A stretch of DNA of 49,535 bases from assembly GCA_937902315.1 (NCBI GenBank), contig CALGUG010000020.1, positions 1 to 49,535 on the forward strand. Reading direction: 5' to 3'. Of this stretch, positions 1 through 8,518 are shown in pieces. A program made the translations under genes and the position numbers. The DNA is from an uncultured Chloroflexales bacterium (GTDB lineage: Bacteria > Chloroflexota > Chloroflexia > Chloroflexales > Chloroflexaceae). Each line of letters begins with the position of its first letter. Position 1 is the stretch's first letter. The notes under the pieces are model-generated. The model had not been told where the DNA came from. It saw nothing but the letters and a program-made list of their open reading frames with translations, and did no database searches.

Positions 1-422
1 AACAGGCGATCGTTCGCATAGCATCGCGGGAGTATCCTTGAGAGCACAGAACGGGATACAACATCAACATTCAGCCCCTCGCCCGTTTCGCGGGAGAGGG
101 GGGCCGGGGGTGAGGGCAGATAACGCTGACCGTATGTCGATTTGTGGCTAATGTACAGCCTGCTTCGCGGGAGAGGGGTCGGGGATGAGGGCACCAACCG
201 AGCCTGTCGAAGCCAGAGCGTCCTTTCCCGTACCCTTCGACAAGCTCAGGGTAGAGGAGAGCAAAGGGTGCGGAAGGGCGTAGCTGTGGGAAGAGTTATA
301 GATGCTTGGCCTTCGGCAGAAGGCAACTATCCAAGCTTTTTTGAACATGAAACAGTAACAGCGCTTTTCGTATCAACCAATCAGCCCGGCTTGATTGTCG
401 CAAGCTCAAGTAGGAAGGCTCT
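1..422. repeat. Gene-free left edge built from dispersed repeats
   Basis: No convincing gene is seen here. Positions 1-57 match, in inverted orientation, about 23230-23290 (shared text includes CTTGAGAGCACAGAAC). Positions 72-118 and 161-194 are two copies of a G/C-rich element containing GGGAGAGGGG and GGGGTGAGGG or GGGGATGAGGG. The stretch just before the second copy (141-177) resembles 23302-23334. Positions 231-253 hold an imperfect palindrome with arms TACCCT and AGGGTA, also seen near 14144 and 16819. The only long open frame crosses all of these repeats and shows no protein family. Confidence 0.75.
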
Positions 423-1574
423 ATGTTCCAGATCAGCGAAACCCAGATTATCACGTGGTTGCAACGTCTTATCGCCATTCCAAGCGTTACGCCCGAGCAA
501 GCTGGCCCACGGGCGGGCGTTTCGGGCGAAGGAGCTATCGCGGCTGCCCTAGCCGACTGGTTCGCGGCCCTCGGCGGCGAGGTCTATAGCGAAGAGGTAC
601 TGCCGGGAAGACCAAATATCTATGGGATTTGGCGTGGCAGCAGCCAACGCTGGGCGGCCCTCGATATCCATACTGATACGGTTGGGGTCGAGCAGATGAT
701 CGGCGATCCTTTTAGGGCATCGGTACGCAATGGACGAGTCCATGGGCGCGGCGCTGTCGATACCAAAGCCAGCCTCGCCGTAATACTGGCGCTGCTCGAA
801 GCGCTGCAGCAGAGCGGCCAACAACTCGATGCTAATCTGGTTGTTGGGGCCACGGCCGACGAAGAGGTTTTAGCTCTAGGAGCGCCGGTCTATGCCAATT
901 GGCTCAAAAAACAGGGCATCGTCGTCGACGAGATGATCGTGGCCGAGCCGACCATGTGCGGCCCGGTCTACGGTCACACCGGGGTTGTGCGACTGGCCTT
1001 CGAGGTGCAGGGTGTCGCGGCCCATAGCTCCAAACCCGATCAGGGCAAAAACGCCATCACCGCCGCCGCCCATCTGGTCTTGGCGATCGACGCCGAACAC
1101 CAGCGACTGCAGCGCGAGGCCCCCAAGAGCGCGCTGGGCAAGCCGACCTTAACCGCTACGATTATTCAGGGCGGGAGCGGCCAAAACATCGTACCCGATT
1201 CGTGTACGGTCACGATCGATCGGCGGGTTGTGGCGGACGAGTCGCTAGAGGCTATCATCGCCGATTTGCACGAGCTAGCTCATCGAGCGAGTCCCTTGCC
1301 CGTCAACATCAAGCAGCTCTTGGCCCTAGGTTCGTTCTTGGCGCGGCCCGACAGCGCTTGGGTGCAAAACCTAGCCAATTGGAGCGGCCAAGCTGCTACA
1401 ATTGTGTCTTACGGCACCAACGCTTGGGCCTATAATGAGGTCGCTCGCGAATGTATTGTGCTTGGGCCGGGCTCGATCGACCAAGCCCATGGCATCGAAG
1501 AGTGGGTGGAGATAAGCCAGCTGCAACGCTTGGCCGAGATTTATACACGTTGGTTAGTCGAGAAACAACATTAG
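423..1574 (+). CDS. M20 family metallohydrolase (ArgE/DapE-like)
   Basis: This 383-residue protein is a zinc-dependent amidohydrolase of the M20 family, which cleaves amide bonds of acylated amino acids or small peptides in the cytoplasm. The expected metal and catalytic residues can be placed: His83 and Asp85 in DIHTD, Asp113 in GAVDTKAS, Glu147-Glu148 in ADEEV, Glu175 in AEPT and His356 near the C-terminus. The lid/dimerisation domain, with His201 in AAHSSKP, lies between about 185 and 300. The ATG follows AGGAAGG at a good distance. The SDR gene starts 12 bases downstream, so the two are probably cotranscribed. The substrate cannot be read from sequence: acetylornithine deacetylase, succinyl-diaminopimelate desuccinylase and N-carbamoyl or peptide hydrolase are all possible. 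No arginine or lysine biosynthesis genes are adjacent. Confidence 0.88.
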   Translation: MFQISETQIITWLQRLIAIPSVTPEQAGPRAGVSGEGAIAAALADWFAALGGEVYSEEVLPGRPNIYGIWRGSSQRWAALDIHTDTVGVEQMIGDPFRASVRNGRVHGRGAVDTKASLAVILALLEALQQSGQQLDANLVVGATADEEVLALGAPVYANWLKKQGIVVDEMIVAEPTMCGPVYGHTGVVRLAFEVQGVAAHSSKPDQGKNAITAAAHLVLAIDAEHQRLQREAPKSALGKPTLTATIIQGGSGQNIVPDSCTVTIDRRVVADESLEAIIADLHELAHRASPLPVNIKQLLALGSFLARPDSAWVQNLANWSGQAATIVSYGTNAWAYNEVARECIVLGPGSIDQAHGIEEWVEISQLQRLAEIYTRWLVEKQH

Positions 1575-1586
1575 GATAGAACTTCC

Positions 1587-2372
1587 ATGCAACGCTTTTT
1601 AGGAAAAACAGCCCTTATCACAGGAGCGGCCCGAGGAATCGGGCGCGGGATCGCACTCTGCTTGGCCGAAGAGGGAGCAGACATCGTCGTCAACGACCTT
1701 CCGCCTAAAGAGGGCGAGGGCGCAGCAGCTACAGCGCGCGAGATCGAAGCGCTCGGACGGCGCGCTATGGCCTACCACGCCGATGTCTCCCAACGTGATC
1801 AAGTCCAAGCGATGTTTGAGACTGCCATCGCACAGTTTGGCGAACTCGATGTGGTGGTTGCCAACGCAGCTTTCTCGATCCGCAAGCCGGTGATCGAAAG
1901 CGACTGGGAAGATGTGAAACGCACCATCGAGGTCACCCAGTTCGGCGTCTTCCACACCTGTCAAGCCGCCGCCAAGCATATGGTCGAGCGCGGCAAGGGC
2001 GGCAAGATCGTTATCATCGGCTCGATTTTGGGCGAGGTGCCTTTCGCCAACAGCGCCGCCTACAATATGTCGAAGGCGGCAGTCATTCACTTCGCTCGCA
2101 CCCTTGCGCTCGAGCTAGCACCCCACCGCATCAATGTCAATGTGATCAACCCGGGCTACATCGACACACCCGGCGAGCGCTCCTTCGCCAGCGAAGATCA
2201 GATTCAGCGCTCGGGGCCGATGCTGCCTTGGGGGCGCTTGGGCCTGCCGCGCGACATCGGACGTGCCGCAGCCTACCTCGCCAGCGACGACGCCGACTAT
2301 GTTACCGGCACGGTCTTGGTGGTCGATGGCGGCTACAAAGTTGCCATGAAACTGCAACTGCCAAGCGAATAA
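1587..2372 (+). CDS. SDR family NAD(P)-dependent oxidoreductase (glucose 1-dehydrogenase/FabG type)
   Basis: A classical short-chain dehydrogenase of 261 residues with a Rossmann fold. The cofactor motif TGAARGIG is at 12-19, the NAA motif at 93-95, and the catalytic Ser146, Tyr159 and Lys163 sit in YNMSK. The C-terminus ends with the usual YVTGTVLVVDGG segment, as in FabG and glucose 1-dehydrogenase relatives. An Asp (VVNDLPP, about residue 37) at the end of beta-strand 2 favours NAD over NADP. It lies 12 bases behind the M20 gene in the same direction, which suggests one transcript and perhaps one pathway. The substrate is unknown. Confidence 0.9.
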   Translation: MQRFLGKTALITGAARGIGRGIALCLAEEGADIVVNDLPPKEGEGAAATAREIEALGRRAMAYHADVSQRDQVQAMFETAIAQFGELDVVVANAAFSIRKPVIESDWEDVKRTIEVTQFGVFHTCQAAAKHMVERGKGGKIVIIGSILGEVPFANSAAYNMSKAAVIHFARTLALELAPHRINVNVINPGYIDTPGERSFASEDQIQRSGPMLPWGRLGLPRDIGRAAAYLASDDADYVTGTVLVVDGGYKVAMKLQLPSE

Positions 2373-2373
2373 G

Positions 2374-2533
2374 AGCAATTCCGATTAGCTTAGCGCTTTT
2401 TGGCCTTCGGCAGAGCGGAACTGGTCTCTTGTTGTGTGAATTTCGCGCTGTCGCGCGAAATTCACACAACTCTTTTCTTGGCTTTTGTTTTCCCGCGTCG
2501 AGATAATGCACATCTTTACAACGGATTTGGTAT
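2374..2533 (+). repeat. MITE-like element, copy A
   Basis: About 160 bp between two genes. The left end is degenerate. It contains GGCCTTCGGCAGAGCGGAAC at about 2403, then a perfect 18-bp stem (2431-2448 with 2453-2470, loop TGTC), then the conserved right part ending in AACGGATTTGGTAT (2520-2533). See copy D (22933-23097) for the best-preserved form. Confidence 0.8.
2431..2470. repeat. Perfect 18-bp palindrome inside copy A
   Basis: The left arm GTTGTGTGAATTTCGCGC pairs perfectly with 2453-2470, leaving a 4-base loop. Compared with copies B and E the stem sequence differs while full pairing is retained. Confidence 0.95.
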
Positions 2534-2559
2534 GGATTTGCACTGCAATATTTGAGAGC

Positions 2560-2700
2560 GGCTTCGCTACGGCGTTGCTCCCTTCTCCCGCTTTTGGCGG
2601 GAGAAGGGCCGGGGATGAGGGTGGGCTAGCCGCTCTGGTAGCCGTAGGCGGACGCGCCAAGGACCAAGTGGAGGCGAGAGACCTCGCCGTCAGATAGATA
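2560..2700. repeat. Further repeats: CCCGGCCCC-type element and GTAGCCGTAGG repeat
   Basis: Positions 2578-2621 hold the G/C-rich repeat also seen at 72-118, 161-194 and 23170-23218 (CTTCTCCCGC and GGGAGAAGGGCCGGGGATG form a hairpin). Positions 2637-2658 are a copy of the second repeat family (core GTAGCCGTAGGCGGACGCG), followed by its usual right part with GGCGAGAGACCTCGCCG. Confidence 0.75.
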
Positions 2701-2742
2701 CAAGCGAGCAGCTGCCGCTGAACGAATTTAGCAAGTTTTTAA

Positions 2743-2771
2743 TTGACAAACTTTTCAAAAGGCTCTAAACT
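2743..2771 (+). promoter_or_regulatory. Sigma70-type promoter of the PPOX gene
   Basis: TTGACA (2743-2748), 17 bases, TAAACT (2766-2771). Transcription would start near 2778, about 70 bases before the ATG at 2850. Confidence 0.7.
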
Positions 2772-2849
2772 CCGGCCAGATCCACTCCCTAGTACAAACG
2801 ATTCTCTGCAAATACGACTTGTGTTTGCAGCTCTGAGCGGAGCACAGCA

Positions 2850-3482
2850 ATGAATCCACACTTTCAAAATCTGATCGAAAGTGAAGAGGCCCTGCGCGAC
2901 ATTTTGGGCACACCTTCCGAAGCGGTTATCAAAAAGTCGCAGCCCTTCATTAACAAGCATATCCGCACCTTTATTCAGCGCTCGCCCTTTTTGTTGATTG
3001 GCACCTCCAACGCCTCGGGCGCGCACGATGTCTCGCCGCGCGGCGACAAGCCCGGCTTTGTTAAGCTGCTCGACGATCGCACCATTATGATCCCCGACCG
3101 ACCGGGCAACCGTCGGCTCGACACCATGGTCAATATCCTCAACAACCCCAACGTCGGCCTGATCTTTTTGATCCCGGGCATCGACGAGACGGTGCGCATC
3201 AACGGCCAAGCCGCAATCAGCCGCGACGAGTCGCTCTTGGCGCTCACCGAAGTCGAGGGCAAGCGCTCACAGGTTGTGATCTTGGTCGAAGTGCGCGAGG
3301 TCTTCTTCCACTGCGCCAAAGCCTTCCGCCGCTCGCAGCTCTGGAACCCCGAGGCGCGCGCCGCCCGTTCCGAGGTTCCCACCCTCGGCCAAGTGCTCAA
3401 AGAGACCAATAACTTGACCGATATCAGTGCCGAAGAGATCGACCGCGATCTCGAAGAGGGCTATAAGGCTACCATGTATTAA
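2850..3482 (+). CDS. PPOX-class FMN-dependent flavoprotein (DR_2398-like)
   Basis: This 210-residue protein belongs to the pyridoxamine 5'-phosphate oxidase-like split-barrel flavoproteins. The segment FLLIGTSNASGAHDVSPRGD followed by LLDDRTIMIPDRPGNRR, NILNNPNVGLIFLIPG and the later VREVFFHCAKAFRRSQLW is what I recall for the DR_2398 subfamily, whose members bind FMN and whose physiological substrate is unknown. It is longer than minimal PPOX proteins, with about 40 extra residues at the N-terminus. Start ATG 2850 follows GGAG. It is flanked by its own promoter (2743-2771) and terminator (3488-3523), so it is a single-gene unit. Confidence 0.85.
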   Translation: MNPHFQNLIESEEALRDILGTPSEAVIKKSQPFINKHIRTFIQRSPFLLIGTSNASGAHDVSPRGDKPGFVKLLDDRTIMIPDRPGNRRLDTMVNILNNPNVGLIFLIPGIDETVRINGQAAISRDESLLALTEVEGKRSQVVILVEVREVFFHCAKAFRRSQLWNPEARAARSEVPTLGQVLKETNNLTDISAEEIDRDLEEGYKATMY

Positions 3483-3487
3483 ATGCC

Positions 3488-3527
3488 AAGGACGTTTGGC
3501 ACGATCTAAAGCCAAACGTCCTTATTT
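3488..3527 (+). terminator. Intrinsic terminator after the PPOX gene
   Basis: A perfect 13-bp stem (3488-3500 with 3511-3523) has a 10-base loop and is followed by ATTTT, starting 6 bases after the stop codon. Confidence 0.85.
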
Positions 3528-3589
3528 TGCGCCCTTGGGCAGCATTCAATAGCGCTGGCGGAAAGATCGCTCGCCTCCATTCGGTCCTT

Positions 3590-3611
3590 GGCGCGTCCGC
3601 CTACGGCTATC
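3590..3611 (-). repeat. GTAGCCGTAGG repeat, inverted copy
   Basis: This is the reverse complement of the core GTAGCCGTAGGCGGACGCG. It is preceded by the partly conserved CTCGCCTCCATTCGGTCC. Confidence 0.8.
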
Positions 3612-3687
3612 ATATCGCCGCCCAACAAAGAGGTCCGTCGACCGCGCCCCACACGCTCTTCCCAACCCAAAACGCAAACTACAGCCT

Positions 3688-3942
3688 ATGGCAAAGTCTG
3701 AAAAAGTCTGCTCCATACACAAGATCGCGGCTGACAGCACACCCTGCATTGCGATCTGCGCTGGCAAACGCTGCGCCAAAGTTGGCAGCAAACAGCTTGT
3801 GCCCACCGGACAGCAAGCGCTCGCCAAAGAAGATCTGCGAGCCGCTTGCAAAAAAAGCAGGCTTAATAAAAAATGGTTCCTTGCAAGGCTATGCAAAGAA
3901 CCATCTTCTGTGTTAGGATTGAAGCCGACTAGTTGTTGTTAA
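3688..3942 (+). pseudogene. Possible remnant of a thioredoxin-like [2Fe-2S] ferredoxin
   Basis: An 84-residue frame contains ICAGKRCAKVGSKQL, which resembles the N-terminal cluster-binding C-x4-C segment of small thioredoxin-like [2Fe-2S] ferredoxins. The expected second Cys pair is not properly formed. The frame runs through the terminator of the opposite pspC gene, and there is no Shine-Dalgarno sequence before its ATG. It could be a decayed gene with a frameshift near 3850, or chance. Confidence 0.25.
3866..3904 (-). terminator. Intrinsic terminator of the pspC gene
   Basis: On the minus strand a 13-bp stem (3892-3904 with 3873-3885, one G-U pair) and 6-base loop run into a T-rich tract (A-rich 3866-3873 on the plus strand). 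Confidence 0.85.
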
Positions 3943-4228
3943 GACGCTCGCCCGTATAGGGATCGTATTTCCACTCGCCAGTCGGATCTTGCGGCTTGGG
4001 TAGAGCTACCGGAGGCTGCGCTTGACCTTGCGATTGAACATACTTCGCCTCGTCGGGCATAACAATCCACAAAATAACGTAGATAATTGGCGAGACCCCG
4101 CCGATCAGAACGGCCAATACAAAAATCAGTCGAATGATCGTGCTATCAATACCGAGGTAGTTCGCCAAACCTCCACACACACCAGAAATCACACGATCGC
4201 TATTCGAACGAACCAGTTGGGTCTGCAT
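3929..4228 (-). CDS. PspC domain membrane protein
   Basis: A 99-residue protein made almost entirely of a PspC domain. The N-terminal LVRSNSDRVISGVCGGLANYLG is followed by IDSTIIRLIFVLAVLIGG and a second hydrophobic segment, VSPIIYVILWIVMP, which form two membrane helices or a hairpin. The last 35 residues are hydrophilic and Pro/Gln-rich. PspC proteins participate in phage-shock or envelope-stress responses in proteobacteria. Stand-alone short forms are common elsewhere and have no settled role. The ATG follows GAAAGG at 8 bases. The gene stands alone, divergent from the large beta-helix gene. Confidence 0.88.
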   Translation of the reverse strand: MQTQLVRSNSDRVISGVCGGLANYLGIDSTIIRLIFVLAVLIGGVSPIIYVILWIVMPDEAKYVQSQGQAQPPVALPKPQDPTGEWKYDPYTGERLNNN

Positions 4229-4585
4229 ATTGTTAGCCTTTCAGTTTTATGTCATTGAGCAATTCAATTACCACTGCCTCTACGACGTAGACCTTGCAGC
4301 AATTGTTGCACCAAAGTACGACTATTTTCATTAGACTCAACAAAAATAATCGCTTTTTCAGCCCTCATGGGAGCGGATAAGTGTTAATAATTCTAAACAC
4401 CTTTTTATCTGAAAAGGCTATACAACTGCATTCTAATGCGGTAAAATAGAGCAGCTTACTGGTGGGAGAGATAGGACTTCTTTCCTAATCATCTTTTGGG
4501 ATACTACATGCTAGAATACAGCTAGAGATGTAGTGGTTTGCACTATTTCATTACCTGATCTGCCCGCAGCGCAAAGGAGCATAAG
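4229..4585. other. Divergent intergenic region, pspC / beta-helix gene
   Basis: This AT-rich stretch contains no gene. It contains the dyad GTGTTAATAATTCTAAACAC (4381-4400) and possible -10 boxes TAAAAT (4442-4447) and TAGAAT (4512-4517), but no good -35 partner. The Shine-Dalgarno AAGGAG of the downstream gene lies at about 4574. Confidence 0.5.
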
Positions 4586-7500
4586 ATGCCACGCAACACA
4601 CGCTGGTTACATGTTTTGACTGCTCTTATCCTCGTGCTGGTTGCGTTCGGTGCGCGCCAGCCTAATGCTCACGCCCAAAATATCTATGTGGTTACCACAA
4701 CAGCCGATACCGATGGCAATGTCTGTGGAACCCCATGCTCACTCCGCCAAGCGATCAAGAACGCCGATTCTGCTGGTGGTGGCACTATTGTTTTCGATAT
4801 TCCAACCAATGATCCAGGTTTCTATAGCTTCCTAGACGGTAATTCCCTTATTTCGACCTGGACTATCACGATCACCGATCAATTACCTCCTTTAACTGGT
4901 AATATCACCATCGATGCAGCCACCGAGCAAGGCGCTGCCAATAACCCCAATGGCCCTGAGATCTTCATCGATGGCAGCAATCTCGCTACCTCGGGTACAA
5001 TCAGCGGATTGATCCTTCAGGGCGACAATAATAAGGTGATCGGTCTTGGCATCATCAACTTTAAAAACCCCGGCCCTAGCTCTGCAAAGCGTGGTTATGG
5101 TATCGAGATTCGCGGCAGCAACAATGAGCTCAAGGGTAACTGGATCGGCATTGATGTGCATCGTAACGCTGCGGGACAGCGCTCTTCCGGCATCTATATC
5201 ACAGGCTCCAACAACACTATCGGCGGAGCTAACAACAGCGATAAACAATACAATATTATCGCCGACAATGGTGAGAACGGTATTGAGCTAGCAGCAGGCT
5301 CTTCAGAGAATATCATTCGAGGCAACTATATCGGCATCCTCTCGAATGGCGTCACCGCTCATCCTAACGGTGGCCATGGTATCTATATCAATGCATCGAA
5401 CAACAATACCATTGGCTCTGATGAGCATACCAATGCGACAAACCTCGCCAACATCATTTCGGGTAACGTTGGCGCTGGCATCTATATCGAAAATGCTGCT
5501 AACAACAAGATCTATGGCAACGTTATCGGCCTCAACACACCGAGCAACGCAGCAGTACCCAACCAAGACAATGGTATCTATATCTATACCCCGATCAATA
5601 ACACTGCGATCGGCAATGTGATCGGCGGTATAGGTGGAGGTGCCCATAATATCATCAGCGGTAATGTTGGCGCTGGTATTCGCTTAGAAGGCCCGGGCGT
5701 TCGCGAGACCCGTATCGTCAATAATTACATTGGCACCAATAACAATCGTGATGCGAGTATCGGCAATAGCTCATACGGTATTTTGGTAACCAACGGTGCT
5801 AGCAACAACTTTATCGGTAGCTCCGATGCAAACCGTGGCAATCTGATCGCTGGTAACGGTGCTGATGGTATCTATATTACCGGTGGTAATTATGCGTCCG
5901 GTGCACGCAATAACCAAGTTTTTGGCAATACCATCGGTATTGGCTACAGCGGTTCTAACCCGATCGCGCTGCCCAATACTGGCGCTGGTATTGTGCTCAG
6001 CAATAAGGTCTATGAAACCAGCATCGGTGGCGAAGATGAGAACGAGCGCAATCTGATCGCCAACCATACTCAAAACGGTATCACCATCGATGCCACCTCG
6101 GGTGCGGTGCTTACAACCACGCTCTACCTCAACCGGATCTATCAAAACACCGGACATGGTATCGAGATCAAAGGTGCAAAAACCACCAATATCTATGGCA
6201 CCGATGTACTGAGCAATACACTCACTGGTATTTCGCTCGACAATGTCTACGATACCTTTATTAGCGGCACCGAGCCCGACCAGCCGTCTCTGGTGACGGG
6301 CAACACCTCGCACGGTATTCAGGCTACCAATGCCCATACCTTGACCCTCCGTTACATTTCGACGGCACCAAGCAACTACAGTGCTAAGGGCAATGGCGGC
6401 GATGGTGTACATATCAGTAATAGCGAATGGGTCGAGCTATTGCGCAGCACCATCGATAATAACAAGGGCACAGGTGCGACCTTCGATAGCGTGCAGCACT
6501 TTGCGATCGAAGGCGAGATCGTTCCGGGCTCCGATGGCAACCCCGATACCGAGAATCGCGGCTTCTTCCGCCTCAACGAGAAGGAAGGCATTCTGCTCAC
6601 CAATGTGGTTAGCGGTACCATCATCGCCAACCAAGTCACCAGCAACTGGGACGACGGTATCAATGTCACGGGTGGCAGCGATGATGTCAACATCTATCGC
6701 AATATCATTCGCAGCAACGGCCCTCAAAACGATGATTCGAGCTTCGATTGCAGCGCCAACCAACGCAGCAACGACGGCCAAGGCGTCGCGATTCGTGGCG
6801 GCAGCAAGCATATCACGGTGATGCGCAGCCTGTTCGGCGAAAACTGTGGTCTGGGCATTCTGCGCGATCCCAACGATACTAGCGCTGGCTCGGCCAACGA
6901 AGGTATTCAGCCGCCGGTTCTGATCGGCTTTAACAACGAGCGCCAGTTGCGCGGACAAATCATTCTGACCGGCCCGGGCGCATGTGAAGAGTGTACCGTC
7001 GAGATCTTCCGCTCGCGTGATACGCTCACCACACCCGACGGCGAGGGCGGTCACAAACAAAATAGCGGTGTTGATACCATCACCAGCTTTGACGAAGAGG
7101 GTAACTTCAGCTTTACGCTCGACCGCGTGCCCATGCAGATCTTGGCGACCGCGACCGATAAGTATGGCAACACCTCTGAGTTCAGCACCTATACCATCAC
7201 CCGCACGGTCGATATCGAGGCGGCTCAGACGGTTACCGATGCCTACCCAAGCCAAGAGATCGTCTTCAGCCAGACCGCGACCAATACTGGTACCTTCGAC
7301 GATACCTTTGAGTTGAGCTTCAACTCCAAGGTCGGCCTGAACAGCTCGAATGTACGCTTCTCGCCCGGCAACAGCTTGAGTCTGCTGGCTGGCGAGACCA
7401 AGCCCTTCACCGTAACCGTTACGCTGCCGAGCGGCGCCGATCCGCGCGTTGCGGCTGGCACTATCGAAGAGCTGGGCATCAGAATCGCCTCGACCTCGTA

Positions 7501-8281
7501 TGTGACCGCCAGCGATGTGCTGACCCACACCATTAGCGTTACCAGCAGTGTAGCGATTGCGGTAACACCTACCAACACCACTGGTGAAGTACAAGCTGGC
7601 CAAACCTTCACACACCACTTTACCGTCACCAACAACGGTAATATCCAAGCGACGCTCAATCTGTCTTACACCACAACACCCGCGTGGGTAACCGAGATGG
7701 ATGTGGCCAACCAAACCCTGACGCTGGCACCGGGGGCATCGCGCCAAGTTGCTATCGCCGTGACAGCGCCTGAGGGTTCTCTGGCAGGCAACCAAGCGGT
7801 TACAACCCTGTCGATCGACGTGGTTGGCAACCCCAGCCAGAACAAGAGCGCCACGGCAACAACGCGAGTGGTTGTAACGCCGAAGGCGGCCTTCTACAAC
7901 GACGAAAACGGCGAAGCTTCTCCGGGCGGAACCGCTGTCTATCGCCATACGATCGAGAATCTGAGCAATGGTACCGTTAACCTGCAGCTCCGTCTGAGCT
8001 TCAGCACGCTCGACTCGACCGTCCGCTTCGTCTCCGAGACGCCGGGCGTCACCATCGATGCAAATGGCAACTTCTCGCTCGACCGAGATCAGTTGCTCAA
8101 CGTCCAAGTCGAAGTTACGCTGCCAAGCAATGCACCTCCCGGAGGTATGGATACCATCACGATCCAACTGATCGATACCTCAACTGGCAATGTGATCGGC
8201 TCGGTTCAAGATCGAACGAGAGTTCTTGGCAGCACTGGTGGCGCAAGCAATACGATCTATCTGCCGTTTGTCGCCAAATAG
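4586..8281 (+). CDS. Secreted right-handed beta-helix protein with CSLREA-like N-terminus and three NEW3-like domains
   Basis: This 1231-residue protein has a Sec signal peptide (about 1-30, ending HAQ). A CSLREA-type motif, VCGTPCSLRQAIKNAD, follows at about 45-60. From about 80 to 780 there are many short repeats of the type NVISGN, NxIGGxxxxxxNIIxGN and GIYI, typical of parallel beta-helix (PF13229/NosD-like) folds. A small Cys-containing module (ACEECTVEIFRSRD, about 797) precedes three beta-sandwich domains at about 872-985, 985-1095 and 1096-1215. Each opens with G or Q, a hydrophobic stretch and TxTNxGN, as in NEW3/CARDB-like domains. The C-terminus is IYLPFVAK. The protein is probably surface-attached or released, for polysaccharide binding or adhesion. 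No pectinase or lyase catalytic motif could be picked out. AAGGAG precedes the ATG. Confidence 0.85.
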   Translation: MPRNTRWLHVLTALILVLVAFGARQPNAHAQNIYVVTTTADTDGNVCGTPCSLRQAIKNADSAGGGTIVFDIPTNDPGFYSFLDGNSLISTWTITITDQLPPLTGNITIDAATEQGAANNPNGPEIFIDGSNLATSGTISGLILQGDNNKVIGLGIINFKNPGPSSAKRGYGIEIRGSNNELKGNWIGIDVHRNAAGQRSSGIYITGSNNTIGGANNSDKQYNIIADNGENGIELAAGSSENIIRGNYIGILSNGVTAHPNGGHGIYINASNNNTIGSDEHTNATNLANIISGNVGAGIYIENAANNKIYGNVIGLNTPSNAAVPNQDNGIYIYTPINNTAIGNVIGGIGGGAHNIISGNVGAGIRLEGPGVRETRIVNNYIGTNNNRDASIGNSSYGILVTNGASNNFIGSSDANRGNLIAGNGADGIYITGGNYASGARNNQVFGNTIGIGYSGSNPIALPNTGAGIVLSNKVYETSIGGEDENERNLIANHTQNGITIDATSGAVLTTTLYLNRIYQNTGHGIEIKGAKTTNIYGTDVLSNTLTGISLDNVYDTFISGTEPDQPSLVTGNTSHGIQATNAHTLTLRYISTAPSNYSAKGNGGDGVHISNSEWVELLRSTIDNNKGTGATFDSVQHFAIEGEIVPGSDGNPDTENRGFFRLNEKEGILLTNVVSGTIIANQVTSNWDDGINVTGGSDDVNIYRNIIRSNGPQNDDSSFDCSANQRSNDGQGVAIRGGSKHITVMRSLFGENCGLGILRDPNDTSAGSANEGIQPPVLIGFNNERQLRGQIILTGPGACEECTVEIFRSRDTLTTPDGEGGHKQNSGVDTITSFDEEGNFSFTLDRVPMQILATATDKYGNTSEFSTYTITRTVDIEAAQTVTDAYPSQEIVFSQTATNTGTFDDTFELSFNSKVGLNSSNVRFSPGNSLSLLAGETKPFTVTVTLPSGADPRVAAGTIEELGIRIASTSYVTASDVLTHTISVTSSVAIAVTPTNTTGEVQAGQTFTHHFTVTNNGNIQATLNLSYTTTPAWVTEMDVANQTLTLAPGASRQVAIAVTAPEGSLAGNQAVTTLSIDVVGNPSQNKSATATTRVVVTPKAAFYNDENGEASPGGTAVYRHTIENLSNGTVNLQLRLSFSTLDSTVRFVSETPGVTIDANGNFSLDRDQLLNVQVEVTLPSNAPPGGMDTITIQLIDTSTGNVIGSVQDRTRVLGSTGGASNTIYLPFVAK

Positions 8282-8292
8282 TCTAACTAAGC

Positions 8293-8334
8293 AAGCTAGC
8301 TTCTTCCCGCTTACACGTGGGAAGAAGCTAGCTT
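8293..8334 (+). terminator. Strong hairpin after the first beta-helix gene
   Basis: A perfect 16-bp stem (8293-8308 with 8319-8334, 10-base loop) begins 12 bases after the stop codon. The downstream T-run is poor, so it could be a terminator or an mRNA 3'-end stabiliser. Confidence 0.75.
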
Positions 8335-8518
8335 CTAGCTAAACTCAACTCGTCCAACAGGTTTTTGGCTAGCTGTGTGAAGGAAAGTGGCATTAACTCA
8401 CGCTACTGCACCGTTTCTTTCTTAGCAGTCTGGTTTAGCACGGTTTACGCTTGCCACTCGAACATACAATATAGCCAGCTTCACACTACAGCGAATTATG
8501 CAGGATAGGAGAAACGCT

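Noticed and set aside
6437..8167. A 576-codon open frame on the minus strand, antisense to the first beta-helix gene
   Set aside because: It lies wholly opposite a gene with a signal peptide, repeat domains and a good ribosome-binding site. Its predicted protein is compositionally biased with no recognisable domain, as expected for an antisense shadow of a codon-biased repeat gene.
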